A DNA stretch of 64,000 nt from JAJRRS01 sp965230275 (GTDB taxonomy: Bacteria; Planctomycetota; Phycisphaerae; Phycisphaerales; Phycisphaeraceae), in the NCBI GenBank assembly GCA_965230275.1, contig CBDDKO010000002.1, positions 1,674,001 through 1,738,000 on the forward strand. Reading direction: 5' to 3'. How positions within the stretch are numbered: position 1 is the stretch's first letter; every line of letters begins with the position of its first letter. Position numbers and translations under genes: made by a program. Under the pieces are notes generated by a model. It was not told the origin of the DNA. It saw only the letters and a list, made by a program, of their open reading frames with translations, and searched no databases. Shown piece after piece: positions 1 through 9,077 of this stretch.

Positions 1-146
1 TCGCCCAACTCAATGCCATGGGTGGTTGGCAGCCGCTTTCAGACCCGCGCCAGGGCGATCCCGGTCATCCGCTGATCCTGATCGCCAAGAAGATCGCCAA
101 GCCGGCGATTGAGCAGACGCCCGCCCAAACGGTCGAGGCGGCTTAA
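1..146 (+). CDS. C-terminal end of an unidentified protein (partial)
   Basis: An open frame enters from the left edge (codons in phase with position 3) and stops at the TAA at 144-146. About 47 residues remain, with a tail rich in Ala, Ile and Lys. The coding style matches the GC-rich neighbours, so this is probably the true end of a gene. Too little remains to name the family. The gap of about 150 nt to the next gene argues against tight coupling. Confidence 0.5.
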   Translation, partial: AQLNAMGGWQPLSDPRQGDPGHPLILIAKKIAKPAIEQTPAQTVEAA

Positions 147-299
147 CCCACCAGCCGATTCGGATAACCCGCAACCTCGCGGTGCATCTGTGGGGAAATT
201 ATCCAGAACACGCGCCCGCTCTGCCGATATTTTGTTAGCTTACGCTGGCGGACACGAGGGGTCCGCGTCATTGCACACATCAACAAAGCAGGTCGGATT

Positions 300-1007
300 A
301 TGAAGCTCACCCGAAGGCAAATGCTGCTCGCCAGTCTCGGCATGATGCTCACAGGCTGCGCGGAAACCTCCTACCAATACACACGTCGGCCCGGCACGCC
401 CTGGCCCAACGGGATCAGCTCCCCGACGCGCTCCGGCAACTCGGCCCGGACTGTCCCAACGCCAAAGCCCGCCGTCGTCCGGCCCGCCACCAACGCCCCG
501 CCCGGCAGCATGCCCCGCAGCTGGTGGACACGCTCCGGCCCAACCCGCAGCAAGGTCAACCCCATGCGCGGCGTCACCCGCATCACCGTCCACCACGAGG
601 GGCACACACCCGTCTGGTTCACCGATGCAAAGAGCACCATCGACCGCCTCAAGCAGGTCCACCGGGCACACACCCGTGACCGCAAATGGGGCGACATCGG
701 CTACCACTACGTGATCGACCGGGCCGGCCGCGTCATCGAGGCACGCAGCATCGCCTACCAGGGTGCCCACGTCAGCCAGCAGAACGAGCACAACATCGGC
801 GTCATGCTCCTGGGCAACTTCGAGAAGCAGTCCCCCAGCCAGGCCCAGCTCACCGCCCTGCAAAACACACTCCGGCATCTCATGGCCAAGCACAAGGTCA
901 AGGTCAACCGCGTCTACACCCACCGCGAACTCGGCAAGACCGCCTGCCCCGGCCGGAACCTCCAGCCCCGCGTCGCCCGGCTACGCACCAGCGGGGCATT
1001 GGCCTAA
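300..1007 (+). CDS. N-acetylmuramoyl-L-alanine amidase-like lipoprotein (PGRP/Amidase_2 fold)
   Basis: The 235-residue protein starts with a lipoprotein signal: positively charged MKLTRR, a hydrophobic stretch, and lipobox LTGC with Cys20 as the lipidation site. Residues 25-90 are a Pro/Ser/Thr/Arg-rich linker. Residues 94-230 form a zinc amidase domain of the peptidoglycan-recognition type: VHHEG (His98-His99), GYHYVIDRAGRV near 134-145, and THRELGKTACPG at 207-218, which supply the usual His and Cys zinc ligands. The family cleaves the amide bond between MurNAc and the stem peptide. Membrane anchoring facing the periplasm implies cell-wall remodelling or recycling. The start is an ATG directly before the signal peptide. 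Planctomycete peptidoglycan is thin, so a defensive or predatory role cannot be excluded. Confidence 0.85.
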   Translation: MKLTRRQMLLASLGMMLTGCAETSYQYTRRPGTPWPNGISSPTRSGNSARTVPTPKPAVVRPATNAPPGSMPRSWWTRSGPTRSKVNPMRGVTRITVHHEGHTPVWFTDAKSTIDRLKQVHRAHTRDRKWGDIGYHYVIDRAGRVIEARSIAYQGAHVSQQNEHNIGVMLLGNFEKQSPSQAQLTALQNTLRHLMAKHKVKVNRVYTHRELGKTACPGRNLQPRVARLRTSGALA

Positions 1008-1055
1008 GACAACAATAGACTCACCTTCGCCCTGCCGTTGGCGTACAATGCATCC

Positions 1056-1736
1056 ATGAGTGATGCTGAACACGCTATCGAAGAATCCCAGTCCGCTGAG
1101 CCCGCACCGGATGCCGAAGCTGAAGCTCAGACGCCCGATCCCGTCGAGGCGGACGAAGAATCGGAAGCCAAGGCAAATGCCGCCGAGCCCATCGAGCTGA
1201 CGCCCGAGGAGGCCGAGGCGCTCGCGCTGAAGGTCGAGGCGGCGCTATTAACGACCGAACGGCCGATGACCGCCGCCAAGCTCGGCGACCTGCTCGGCGG
1301 TGTCGGCGCGAAGAACATCCAGGACGCCGCCGCGTCACTGAACAAGCTCTACGAAGAAACCGGGCGTAGCTTCCGGATCGAGAAGGTCGCCGGCGGGTTG
1401 CAGGTGCTGACCCTGCCGAAGTACGCCGACGTATTGACACAACTGCACAAGACCCGGGCGCAGATGCGCCTGAGCCCGGCGGCGATGGAGACACTGGCGA
1501 TCGTCGCGTACCAGCAGCCGATCATGCGGGCGCAGATCGAGAACGTCCGCGGCGTGGCCTGCGGCGAGGTGCTCCGCAGCCTGATGGAGCGCCACCTTGT
1601 GAAGATTGTCGGCCGAGCTGAAGAAATCGGCCGGCCCATGCTCTACGGCACGACCAAGGGGTTCCTGGAAGTGTTCGGGCTCTCGAGCCTGAAGGACCTG
1701 CCGAAGGTTGAGAAGTCCAAAGTGCCCACACTGTGA
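1056..1736 (+). CDS. scpB: Segregation and condensation protein B
   Basis: ScpB is a kleisin-complex subunit that works with ScpA and SMC in chromosome condensation and segregation. The first 45 residues are an acidic Ala/Glu tail, followed by the two winged-helix domains typical of ScpB. The second begins around the conserved segment LSPAAMETLAIVAYQQPI and ends near GRPMLYGTTKGFLEVFGL, both hallmark ScpB blocks. I chose the ATG at 1056 rather than the in-frame TTG at 1038, because it opens the MSDAEH leader and the extra six codons add nothing conserved. The length of 226 residues is normal once the acidic extension is discounted. No scpA is visible next to it. Confidence 0.92.
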   Translation: MSDAEHAIEESQSAEPAPDAEAEAQTPDPVEADEESEAKANAAEPIELTPEEAEALALKVEAALLTTERPMTAAKLGDLLGGVGAKNIQDAAASLNKLYEETGRSFRIEKVAGGLQVLTLPKYADVLTQLHKTRAQMRLSPAAMETLAIVAYQQPIMRAQIENVRGVACGEVLRSLMERHLVKIVGRAEEIGRPMLYGTTKGFLEVFGLSSLKDLPKVEKSKVPTL

Positions 1737-1749
1737 TACCGGGAAGACC

Positions 1750-2235
1750 ATGAACACAACGCATGTAAACCGGCGCGGAATCTGCCTGCTTGTGCTGTGC
1801 CTGTTGTGCACGCTACTGACGGGCTGCGGCCAATACCAGATGCAGGGCGTGGTCGTCGAGGGCGCACAGTCCAGGATCATGGTCGTGTCACAAGACGACC
1901 CGCGGCTGCTTGAAGGCTACGGCCTGCCGCTGGCATTGATCGAGTGCACGCTCGACGCCGATCGACTCAACCGCAAGGAACTCCCAAGCGGGTTGTCGGA
2001 TGTGGACGGCACGTTCGCCATCACGGTCGATGAGGCCGGCGCGGGCTACCTGGACTACTACGTGCGGATGATCGTCAGGAAGTCGGGCTACGACACGGCG
2101 ATCCAGGACCTGCGTATCCCCGGGCCCAAGCAGTTCGTGCTGGTCACCCTGGCGCGTGGTGAAGACCGCTATCAGAAGGAACCCACAGACGTGATGGACG
2201 AGACCCTTGAGATGGGCGAGCCGTACATGCGCTAG
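1750..2235 (+). CDS. Small lipoprotein, carboxypeptidase-regulatory-like fold possible
   Basis: The 161-residue protein has a lipoprotein signal peptide (CLLVLCLLCTLLTGC type, lipobox LTGC) and then a beta-rich body. The phrase SGLSDVDGTFAITVDEAG resembles the turn that begins CarboxypepD_reg-like or transthyretin-like modules, but the match is loose. The ATG at 1750 lies 14 nt after the scpB stop and directly precedes the signal peptide, so I preferred it to an upstream in-frame alternative inside scpB. The function is unknown; an outer- or inner-membrane-anchored periplasmic protein is the safest reading. It is probably co-transcribed with scpB. Confidence 0.6.
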   Translation: MNTTHVNRRGICLLVLCLLCTLLTGCGQYQMQGVVVEGAQSRIMVVSQDDPRLLEGYGLPLALIECTLDADRLNRKELPSGLSDVDGTFAITVDEAGAGYLDYYVRMIVRKSGYDTAIQDLRIPGPKQFVLVTLARGEDRYQKEPTDVMDETLEMGEPYMR

Positions 2236-2314
2236 CCGGCGATCAACGGCACCCCCGTAAGATCACAGCGGGGCTAGCAAACGCGGACCGAGCCGCGCAA
2301 AAAACGGAGGCGTG

Positions 2315-3538
2315 ATGGTTGGTTCGTTCGGCCGAATCCGGTTTGGGTCCGGGAGCCTGATTTATCTAGGCGTGGTCGCGTTGCTGGTCACCACATCGTT
2401 CTACACGCAAGCCAACCTCTTGTTCTGGGCGCTGGGGCTGGTCATCGGTGGGCTGGTGATCTCGCTTTTCCTGTCGCTGATCATGCTCCGCGGTGTCGAG
2501 GTTCAACGATTGACGCCGACACGCGGCACGGCCGACGAACCGTTGGTGCTGCGATACCTGGTGACGAACCGTTCCAGGCTGGGTTGGTTCGGACTCGAGA
2601 TCGTTGAATTGTGGCACGGTGATCGCGGGGGGAAGGTCAGGCCGATGGAGGTGTGGCAGAGTGATTGCAAAGGTCACGATGCATCAAGCACACCAATTCT
2701 CACCGGTCGGCCGCACGGCTGGCTGCTGCACGTCGGACCGGGTCAGACCATCCAGGCCGAGGCCCTGTGCTGGCCCAGACACCGCGGGGTGCTGAAGTTC
2801 GAGCGCATCCACCTGCGCACCGGTTTCCCATTCGGCATCCTTTATAAGGTATACGAGTATCGCCAGGACAGCGTCGCGCTGATCCATCCGCCGCAGCGTC
2901 CGATGAATCGCCAGACCGTTCTGAGCCTGTCCAGCCGGGATGTCGGTCTCGGTCGACACAGCGAGCGCGCGGGCGGGCAGGACGAGTTCTTCGGCTTGCG
3001 GCCGTACCGGCCCGGGGACAACTTCAAACTCATCGACTGGAAGCACTCGGCGCGAACCGCCAACCTCGTCTCACGCGAGATGACCAAAGCACGCCCGCCG
3101 CGCATGATGATCCTGCTGGACCTCTCAATCCCTGATGCCGGCACAACCACCCACGCACCTCCAGACTTCCGGCCCGCACAGGAAGAGGCGATCAACCTCA
3201 CGGCCGCCTTGATCCGCGAGGCGTTCCTGCACGATGTGCATGTCGGCCTGTCCGTACGCGGTGCCTACTGCCCGCCGATGATGATCCGGCACAGTCAGGC
3301 GCACCACCAGAGCCTTCTGGACAGCCTCGCGACGCTAAACCTGAACGACCAACGCGAGGACCGAAACATCAACGTCCGCCCCACGGTGGTGGTCCGGCTC
3401 CACCCCCAAGACGGTAGAGATAGCGAACCCGGTGCCGTCATCGTGAATACCAACGGCCGGCTCGCCTCCCCAATACAACACCAACCAGCAACCGCCCGGC
3501 CCACGCACACACACGCCGTCACGGGCACGATGAACTGA
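2315..3538 (+). CDS. DUF58 domain membrane protein
   Basis: The protein has two N-terminal hydrophobic segments (about residues 14-35 and 37-56). The DUF58 signature follows near residue 230-250, GLRPYRPGDNFKLIDWKHSA, then the vWA-like beginning MMILLDLS. DUF58 proteins are usually encoded with MoxR ATPases and transglutaminase-like membrane proteins. The next gene, 13 nt downstream, is exactly such a transglutaminase, but no MoxR gene lies immediately upstream. The start is the ATG at 2315: an AGG-rich ribosome site (CGGAGG, 2305-2310) is 4 nt away, whereas the GTG at 2312 would nearly abut it. The biochemical function of the family is unproven. Confidence 0.85.
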   Translation: MVGSFGRIRFGSGSLIYLGVVALLVTTSFYTQANLLFWALGLVIGGLVISLFLSLIMLRGVEVQRLTPTRGTADEPLVLRYLVTNRSRLGWFGLEIVELWHGDRGGKVRPMEVWQSDCKGHDASSTPILTGRPHGWLLHVGPGQTIQAEALCWPRHRGVLKFERIHLRTGFPFGILYKVYEYRQDSVALIHPPQRPMNRQTVLSLSSRDVGLGRHSERAGGQDEFFGLRPYRPGDNFKLIDWKHSARTANLVSREMTKARPPRMMILLDLSIPDAGTTTHAPPDFRPAQEEAINLTAALIREAFLHDVHVGLSVRGAYCPPMMIRHSQAHHQSLLDSLATLNLNDQREDRNINVRPTVVVRLHPQDGRDSEPGAVIVNTNGRLASPIQHQPATARPTHTHAVTGTMN

Positions 3539-3551
3539 CCACAGGCAGGCT

Positions 3552-5861
3552 ATGAACCTCGACCTTATATTCCGACGCGTCGCGTTCTACCAGGTCCTGC
3601 TGGGGATCCTGACGTTCTGCTACGCCGAAGCGAATCCGGGCATGCTGCTGGTCGCCGGGTCGATGGTGGTGTTGTCGCGCTACGTCAGCGAGGGGCCTTG
3701 GGGCCGACCGCTGCCTCGCTGGGCGGTGAATCTGCTAGCGCTGATAGCGCTGGGCTGGATGTTCTCACGGCTGGCGATGTCCACGACAAACATCATCGTC
3801 ACCATGGGCCACTTCACGATGTGGCTACAGGTGCTGGTCATGTTCGCACACAAGAGCAACCGGGAGTACGGCCAGGTGCTCCTGCTGAGCCTGCTGCAGA
3901 TGATCGGGGCCAGTGTGCTGAGCGTGTCGATCATCTACGGGCTGTTGCTGGGTGTTTATTGCGTGCTTGCGGTTTTGACGGTGCTGGTCTTCAATCTGAA
4001 AGGCGCAAGCGACCGCATCTACGAGCTGAACCGAAAAGCCGCGTCGGACGCACGTCGTGTCACCCGGCCCAAGCAGGTCACCGGCCGGGGCTTCAAGTGG
4101 CAGTTCAGACTGGCGACGTTCTGCCTGCTGCTGGGCTGCGCGGTTGTGGGGGCCTGTGTGTTCGTCCTCATCCCACGCACACCGGACTATTCGGTCACGG
4201 GCGATTCCGAGGGTATGCTTGGCCCGCGCCGTGTCGGCTTCAGCCAACAGGTCCGGCTCGACGGCCAACCGATCACGCAGGGCGGCAAAGAGCCTGTCAT
4301 GAACGTCCGTGTCGAGTACCAGGGCGAGTCGCAGACCTTCCGCTCCTGGTTGCTGCGTGGTGCGGTACTGGATCGTTACGATCCCGAAACACGCACGTGG
4401 AAACGCAGCGAGACCATCGCCAGCACCGACCAGAACATGACATTGCCATCCGGCGGGCTGACGCTCGCCCGAACTCGGCGGGAGACGCCCTTGTGGTACA
4501 CCGCCCGCATCACCCTCAGACAGACAGGCCACCGAAACCTCTTCACCATCTTCCCCGCCACCTACATCACCAGCCAGAGCCTGCCCGCCATCATCTACAG
4601 CCCACAGGACATGCAGATGTCCTCCGGCGCTTCCGTGATGGGTGCGGTCATGTACGAAGTCCGTTGGCCCATGGCCGGCGACCGAGACCTGACGTACCTG
4701 CACCGCGACGGGGGCGTCACCGACTTGCTGCTCAGGCCTTACCGTGACCTGAGACGACGGCCGAGATTCAGGCCCCGCAGCTACGCCAGAGGCTGGTCCA
4801 TGCAGACCGAACGGATAGCCGAGTTCACCCGGCAGGTCCTGGATGATGCCCAACTCAGCCGGAACCCCGACGCCATCTTCACACCCGATGATGAAGCCAT
4901 CACCAAGGCGATCGCAGACTACCTGCGCGAAAATTACGTGTACCGGCTCGACGGGCCGCGGACACCCTCGACCGCCGAGCCGCTGATCGAGTTCATGTTC
5001 GGCCACCGCTCGGGGCACTGCGAACTGTTCGCCTCCGCGCTCGCCGCCATGACTCGGTCGATCGGCATGCAGAGCCGTGTGATCACAGGCTACCGCGCGG
5101 GAGAATACAACCAGATCGGCGGCTACTACGTCGTCCGCCAGAGCGACGCACACGCCTGGGTCGAAGTCAACCTCGGCCCTAACCGTGGCTGGAGGAGCTT
5201 TGACGCCACGCCCGCGGCACAGATCGATCGGATCGACCGTGCGGGGCGCAACTGGAAGACCGTCGTGCGCGAAGCCTACGAGCACATCGAGTACGGATGG
5301 ATCCGCTCGGTCGTCGCCTATGACGTGTCCACCCAACTGTCATTGCTTAGGTCGCTGCGTCAAGAAGTTGCATCGGTCCTCGGCAGCGAAAATAACTGGT
5401 TGGGTCAGGCCGTCATGTTCGTCAAGAGCTTGCCCACGGCCTGGGAGCTGGACAAGATCAACACCGCCAAGGTCCTGGGTTCCGCCGTTCTGGCGTTGCT
5501 GATCGGCGCGGCCCTGCTACGCAGCGTGGCCAGGCGTCGAAGACACCTCACCAAACTCAAGCTCGCCGATCTGCCCCCCGATGTGCGACAGACATTGACC
5601 CGACAACTCGCGTTCTACATCGAGATGAGTGACCTACTCACCCGCCACGGCTACAGACGCGGCACCAGCCAGAACCCATACGACTACGCCCGCTCTCTGG
5701 CAGAACAGCGACCCGATCTCGAGCAGCCGCTAGTCACCCTCACCGACCTTTTCTATCAAGTGCGTTTCGGAGGTCGTACACTCGATGCTTCCGAGCGTCA
5801 GCGAATCCGCGTCTACCTCCGACAACTGCAACGAGCCTTGACCAAACAGGAACCGGGCTGA
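3552..5861 (+). CDS. Transglutaminase-like membrane protein (TgpA family)
   Basis: The 769-residue protein has the TgpA architecture. An N-terminal block of about five or six membrane helices spans residues 10-210. A periplasmic region carries a transglutaminase-fold domain with the catalytic triad Cys490 (GHCELF), His534 (AHAWVEV) and Asp551 (SFDATP). One more helix lies near residues 640-660, and a cytoplasmic DUF4129-like tail contains YDYARSL. The related Pseudomonas TgpA is an essential periplasmic transglutaminase-fold protein of unclear substrate. All catalytic residues are intact here. The short gap to the DUF58 gene suggests an operon and a shared envelope function. Confidence 0.88.
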   Translation: MNLDLIFRRVAFYQVLLGILTFCYAEANPGMLLVAGSMVVLSRYVSEGPWGRPLPRWAVNLLALIALGWMFSRLAMSTTNIIVTMGHFTMWLQVLVMFAHKSNREYGQVLLLSLLQMIGASVLSVSIIYGLLLGVYCVLAVLTVLVFNLKGASDRIYELNRKAASDARRVTRPKQVTGRGFKWQFRLATFCLLLGCAVVGACVFVLIPRTPDYSVTGDSEGMLGPRRVGFSQQVRLDGQPITQGGKEPVMNVRVEYQGESQTFRSWLLRGAVLDRYDPETRTWKRSETIASTDQNMTLPSGGLTLARTRRETPLWYTARITLRQTGHRNLFTIFPATYITSQSLPAIIYSPQDMQMSSGASVMGAVMYEVRWPMAGDRDLTYLHRDGGVTDLLLRPYRDLRRRPRFRPRSYARGWSMQTERIAEFTRQVLDDAQLSRNPDAIFTPDDEAITKAIADYLRENYVYRLDGPRTPSTAEPLIEFMFGHRSGHCELFASALAAMTRSIGMQSRVITGYRAGEYNQIGGYYVVRQSDAHAWVEVNLGPNRGWRSFDATPAAQIDRIDRAGRNWKTVVREAYEHIEYGWIRSVVAYDVSTQLSLLRSLRQEVASVLGSENNWLGQAVMFVKSLPTAWELDKINTAKVLGSAVLALLIGAALLRSVARRRRHLTKLKLADLPPDVRQTLTRQLAFYIEMSDLLTRHGYRRGTSQNPYDYARSLAEQRPDLEQPLVTLTDLFYQVRFGGRTLDASERQRIRVYLRQLQRALTKQEPG

Positions 5862-5969
5862 TCGGTCTCCCAACCACCAGCCGCCCCGCATGCTCGCACC
5901 GTTTGGATCGGCCCATTAGACTGTTGGGTCCTTCACAGCCAGACACGAGTCCAAGCGAAACCACGATTC

Positions 5970-7652
5970 ATGCCCAATCCAGCCGACCAACCCGGGCCCG
6001 ATGCCAGCACACGGCAGGGTTCCGATCAAGACAGCACCCCCACCGGTGGCGCTGATCAGTTGGAGCAGGCAACGACACAAACAACACCCCCCCCGGCCCC
6101 TGTTCAGCCCGCCTTGCCGCCCTCAACCGCGGCCACACCCAAGATCAGGCCCAAACGCATCAAGGCCCTGAACAAGGACCGGCCGATGGCCTGGCTGGTC
6201 CTGATCGCCTTGCTCATGCTCGGCGCGCTCCCGATCTATATCCACCTGCACGCCGATCTCGCCCTCGATGCCCACCAAACGCGCACACTCGATCTGTCCG
6301 AAGAAACCTGGCGAGCAAGACACACCCTCTACCAGGACGAGGTCACCCTCGAGTCGTTGGTCCCGACCTATGAGGGCCAGCCCCAACTCTACCTCCCACC
6401 CGGGGAAGTTTGGCTCAACCAACTCGCTTTCAGCGCGCTCGATCCCGCAACGGCGACACGCGATGACCTCGCCAGGCAGATGCGCTTGCTCAGCGCGGGT
6501 TTCGCATTGTTGATTATCGCGGCGATCTTCTGGGCCGGTTTCTCCATCGGCGGGTTGATGACCGCCTCGTACGCCGGGCTCATCGCCGCGTCCTGCCCCG
6601 TGCTTGCTCTCTACGCACGGATCGGCACCGCCGAGCTGCCACTGCTTGGCTGCCAGACACTTGCCGTCGCATCAGCCATGTGGGCGCTCCGGCCGTTAAG
6701 ACCCACGCCGTCGGTGCCGCGTCAGGCGCTGGGCTGGGCGGTGTGTGGCGGCGCGTTGGGTTCGGCGGTCCTCATCGGCGGGCTATCCGCGATGCCCGTG
6801 GTCCTGCTGCCGATCCTCATCACCTCGGTCATGTGCCCCAACCGCATCAGCCACATCCTCGGACTGGTCGCATCGATCTGTATCGCCGGGCTGATGGTCA
6901 TCCCCTGGGCCACCTACGTCTACAAACAAGACGTGGGGATATGGGACCTGTGGCTGATCGACCTCTGGCCGCAACAAGCCACGCACGTGCCCGGCTTCCT
7001 CCGATCGCTCTATCACCAAAGCCTGCTGATCCCCATATTGGTCCTGCCTTGGACGCTGTGGCTGCTCGGGTCGCTGGCCCAGCCGTTCAGCGCTTCATCG
7101 CGCGGTGTCCGGCGACGCGTCTTCATCGGCTGGGCCTGGCTGGTCAGCCTCACCGCCCTGGCGCTGTTCGGCCCGGGGCCAGGCGGGATGCGCGGCCTGC
7201 TTGTCCTGCTGCCTCCCGCGGCGGTCCTCATGGGCCAATGCCTGCGGCTGTTCAGCGATCGCTCGGCCGAGGGTCGGCATGCCAGGGTCTGGCGGCACGT
7301 CAGGTGGATGCACATGACGTTCCTGCTCGCCGTCTCCGCGGGCCTGCCCCTGGCGATGGTCTTCCAGCAATCGCTGATCGACCAAGGCCTGCTTAGCGAG
7401 AAACTCGTCTCCCCCATGCCCTGGTACTTCTGGGCCGGCCTGGGCGTCAGCCTGCTGCTAATCACACTTTTGAGCATGCGCTTTGCGCTTAAGCATTACC
7501 CCGGCAGGGCCACCATCTGCTGGTCGATCTGGTCGGTCGTCCTGATCTGTGTGACGCTTATCCCGCTCTCGCGCGGGCCGTTGATGGACCGCCCCGCCCC
7601 GCCGCCCAACATCCCGGACATACAAACCGCTACGATAGCGGCAGACGCATGA
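5970..7652 (+). CDS. GT39/ArnT-like polytopic glycosyltransferase
   Basis: The 560-residue protein has a cytoplasmic Pro/Thr/Gln-rich leader of about 65 residues. The first helix (around residues 72-92) is followed by a periplasmic loop containing EGQPQLYLPPG, which matches the G-x-P-x-L-x-x-PPG loop common in GT39/GT83 (PMT_2-type) enzymes. At least nine further helices follow. Such GT-C enzymes move a sugar from a polyprenyl-phosphate donor to a lipid, glycan or protein on the outer face. Its stop codon overlaps the start of the next gene (7649), which encodes a polyprenyl-phosphate sugar synthase, so donor supply and use are probably coupled. The acceptor cannot be predicted. Confidence 0.75.
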   Translation: MPNPADQPGPDASTRQGSDQDSTPTGGADQLEQATTQTTPPPAPVQPALPPSTAATPKIRPKRIKALNKDRPMAWLVLIALLMLGALPIYIHLHADLALDAHQTRTLDLSEETWRARHTLYQDEVTLESLVPTYEGQPQLYLPPGEVWLNQLAFSALDPATATRDDLARQMRLLSAGFALLIIAAIFWAGFSIGGLMTASYAGLIAASCPVLALYARIGTAELPLLGCQTLAVASAMWALRPLRPTPSVPRQALGWAVCGGALGSAVLIGGLSAMPVVLLPILITSVMCPNRISHILGLVASICIAGLMVIPWATYVYKQDVGIWDLWLIDLWPQQATHVPGFLRSLYHQSLLIPILVLPWTLWLLGSLAQPFSASSRGVRRRVFIGWAWLVSLTALALFGPGPGGMRGLLVLLPPAAVLMGQCLRLFSDRSAEGRHARVWRHVRWMHMTFLLAVSAGLPLAMVFQQSLIDQGLLSEKLVSPMPWYFWAGLGVSLLLITLLSMRFALKHYPGRATICWSIWSVVLICVTLIPLSRGPLMDRPAPPPNIPDIQTATIAADA

Positions 7653-8446
7653 CTCAGAAGAACGATCACCAATCTCCTGACCAAACCCAAGACAGTGCGC
7701 CAAGGCTGTCCGTGGTCGTGCCGGCATTGAATGAACAGGACAACGTCCAGCCGCTGGTCGAGAAGATCGCCAAGGTGATGCAAGACGCCGACGTCTCGTT
7801 CGAGTTAATCATCGTGGACGACGGCTCCTCCGACGCCACACTCGATCGGCTCAAGCAACTGCAAACCGATCGGCCCTACCTCCGCGTCCTTCACAGGCCC
7901 GAGCCCCGCGGCCAGAGCGCCGCCATGTTCGCCGGCATCCAGGCCGCGGACGGCGCATGCATCGCCACACTCGACGCCGACCTGCAGAACGACCCCGCCG
8001 ACCTGCCCGGGATGCTCGCCAAAATCGAAGCCGGTGACGCCGACATGGTCCAGGGCGACCGCTCCGCCAACCGCAACGACCACGCCATCCGCAAGTTCGG
8101 CAGCGTCGTCGGACGCAAGGCCCGCCTCTGGGTCCTCGGCGACCCGGCACGTGATACCGGCTGCTCGGCCCGCGTCGTCAGGGCAGACATCGCCAAGCAG
8201 TTCCCCCTGCAGTTCAAAGGCATCCACCGGTTCATGCCCGCCTACGCCAGTATGCTCGGCGCACGCATCACCGAGGTCCCCGTCACCCACCACGCGCGCA
8301 ACGCCGGCGAGACCAAGTACGGCATGGGCCTGCTCTCCCGCGGACCCGCCGGCCTCATGGACCTGCTCGCTGTGCGTTGGATGACCAAACGCTACAAAGA
8401 CACCGCCACAGAGCCGATCGAACCCAACGCATCAGATCGGAGCTAG
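7649..8446 (+). CDS. GT2 polyprenyl-phosphate sugar transferase (DPM1/ArnC-like)
   Basis: The 265-residue GT2 enzyme has LSVVVPALNEQDNVQPL near residue 25, IIVDDGSSDATLDRL near 52-66, and the DxD-type motif TLDADLQNDPADLPG near 108-122. These are the features of dolichyl/undecaprenyl-phosphate mannose or aminoarabinose transferases. It lacks the C-terminal membrane helices found in some relatives. It overlaps the GT39-like gene by 4 nt (ATGA), and the LAB_N gene follows 3 nt later. The three genes form a tight unit likely to make and use a polyprenyl-linked sugar. The sugar is unknown. Confidence 0.85.
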   Translation: MTQKNDHQSPDQTQDSAPRLSVVVPALNEQDNVQPLVEKIAKVMQDADVSFELIIVDDGSSDATLDRLKQLQTDRPYLRVLHRPEPRGQSAAMFAGIQAADGACIATLDADLQNDPADLPGMLAKIEAGDADMVQGDRSANRNDHAIRKFGSVVGRKARLWVLGDPARDTGCSARVVRADIAKQFPLQFKGIHRFMPAYASMLGARITEVPVTHHARNAGETKYGMGLLSRGPAGLMDLLAVRWMTKRYKDTATEPIEPNASDRS

Positions 8447-8449
8447 ATA

Positions 8450-9049
8450 ATGAAACGCCGCTACATGTTGCTTGGCATCATCCTCATCGCCGCCGTCGGC
8501 GCGGGCTATCTCATCTGGCAGGCGCTCAACACGCAGTGGGCCCCCGGCGTCGCGATCCACGACACGCCCGAGATGGTCGAGTACGCCAAGCTCATCGCCG
8601 CCGATGACGAAAGCCCGGCACCGACCTACGAGGTCACCTACCTCGACGGCACAACCGAGCGCATGTCACCCGAACGCTACGCGATCCTGCTGCTGCAAAA
8701 AGAAGACTCACGCTCGCTGACCTACAAGGTGCTGAACATCTCATCCAACTTCGGCATCGCATGGGTCGCGCTCGGCCTGCTCGGGCAGGTCCTCTTCACC
8801 GGACGCATGATCGTCCAATGGCTCGTCAGCGAGAAAGAAAAACAATCCGTCGTCCCGCCGGCCTTCTGGTGGATGAGCCTGATCGGCGCGTCCATGCTGC
8901 TGACCTACTTCATCTGGCGTAAAGACATCGTGGGGTTCCTCGGCCAAGCCACCGGCTGGCTGATCTACACACGCAACCTCTGGATGATCTACCACCCCCG
9001 CACCCGGAAGCCTTCAACCCCCGACGATCAAACCGCCCCCTCCGACTAG
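8450..9049 (+). CDS. LAB_N domain membrane protein (lipid-A biosynthesis N-terminal domain)
   Basis: The 199-residue protein starts with one helix (residues 5-24). A soluble segment of about 65 residues follows, then a three-helix LAB_N domain from about residue 98 to 185. Recognisable blocks are GLLGQVLFTGRMIVQWLVSE and GFLGQATGWLIYTRNLWMIY. LAB_N proteins occur alone or fused to lipid-modifying or sugar-transferring enzymes and often sit beside polyprenyl-phosphate glycosyltransferases, as here. The soluble insert between helix 1 and the domain is unusual for the family. It is probably an accessory factor for the GT2/GT39 pair upstream. Confidence 0.8.
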   Translation: MKRRYMLLGIILIAAVGAGYLIWQALNTQWAPGVAIHDTPEMVEYAKLIAADDESPAPTYEVTYLDGTTERMSPERYAILLLQKEDSRSLTYKVLNISSNFGIAWVALGLLGQVLFTGRMIVQWLVSEKEKQSVVPPAFWWMSLIGASMLLTYFIWRKDIVGFLGQATGWLIYTRNLWMIYHPRTRKPSTPDDQTAPSD

Positions 9050-9077
9050 ACCCCAGCCCCAAGACCCCATACCCGTC

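Noticed and set aside
9050..9077. TPP riboswitch before thiE
   Set aside because: The gap is only 28 nt and lacks the CUGAGA-type core.
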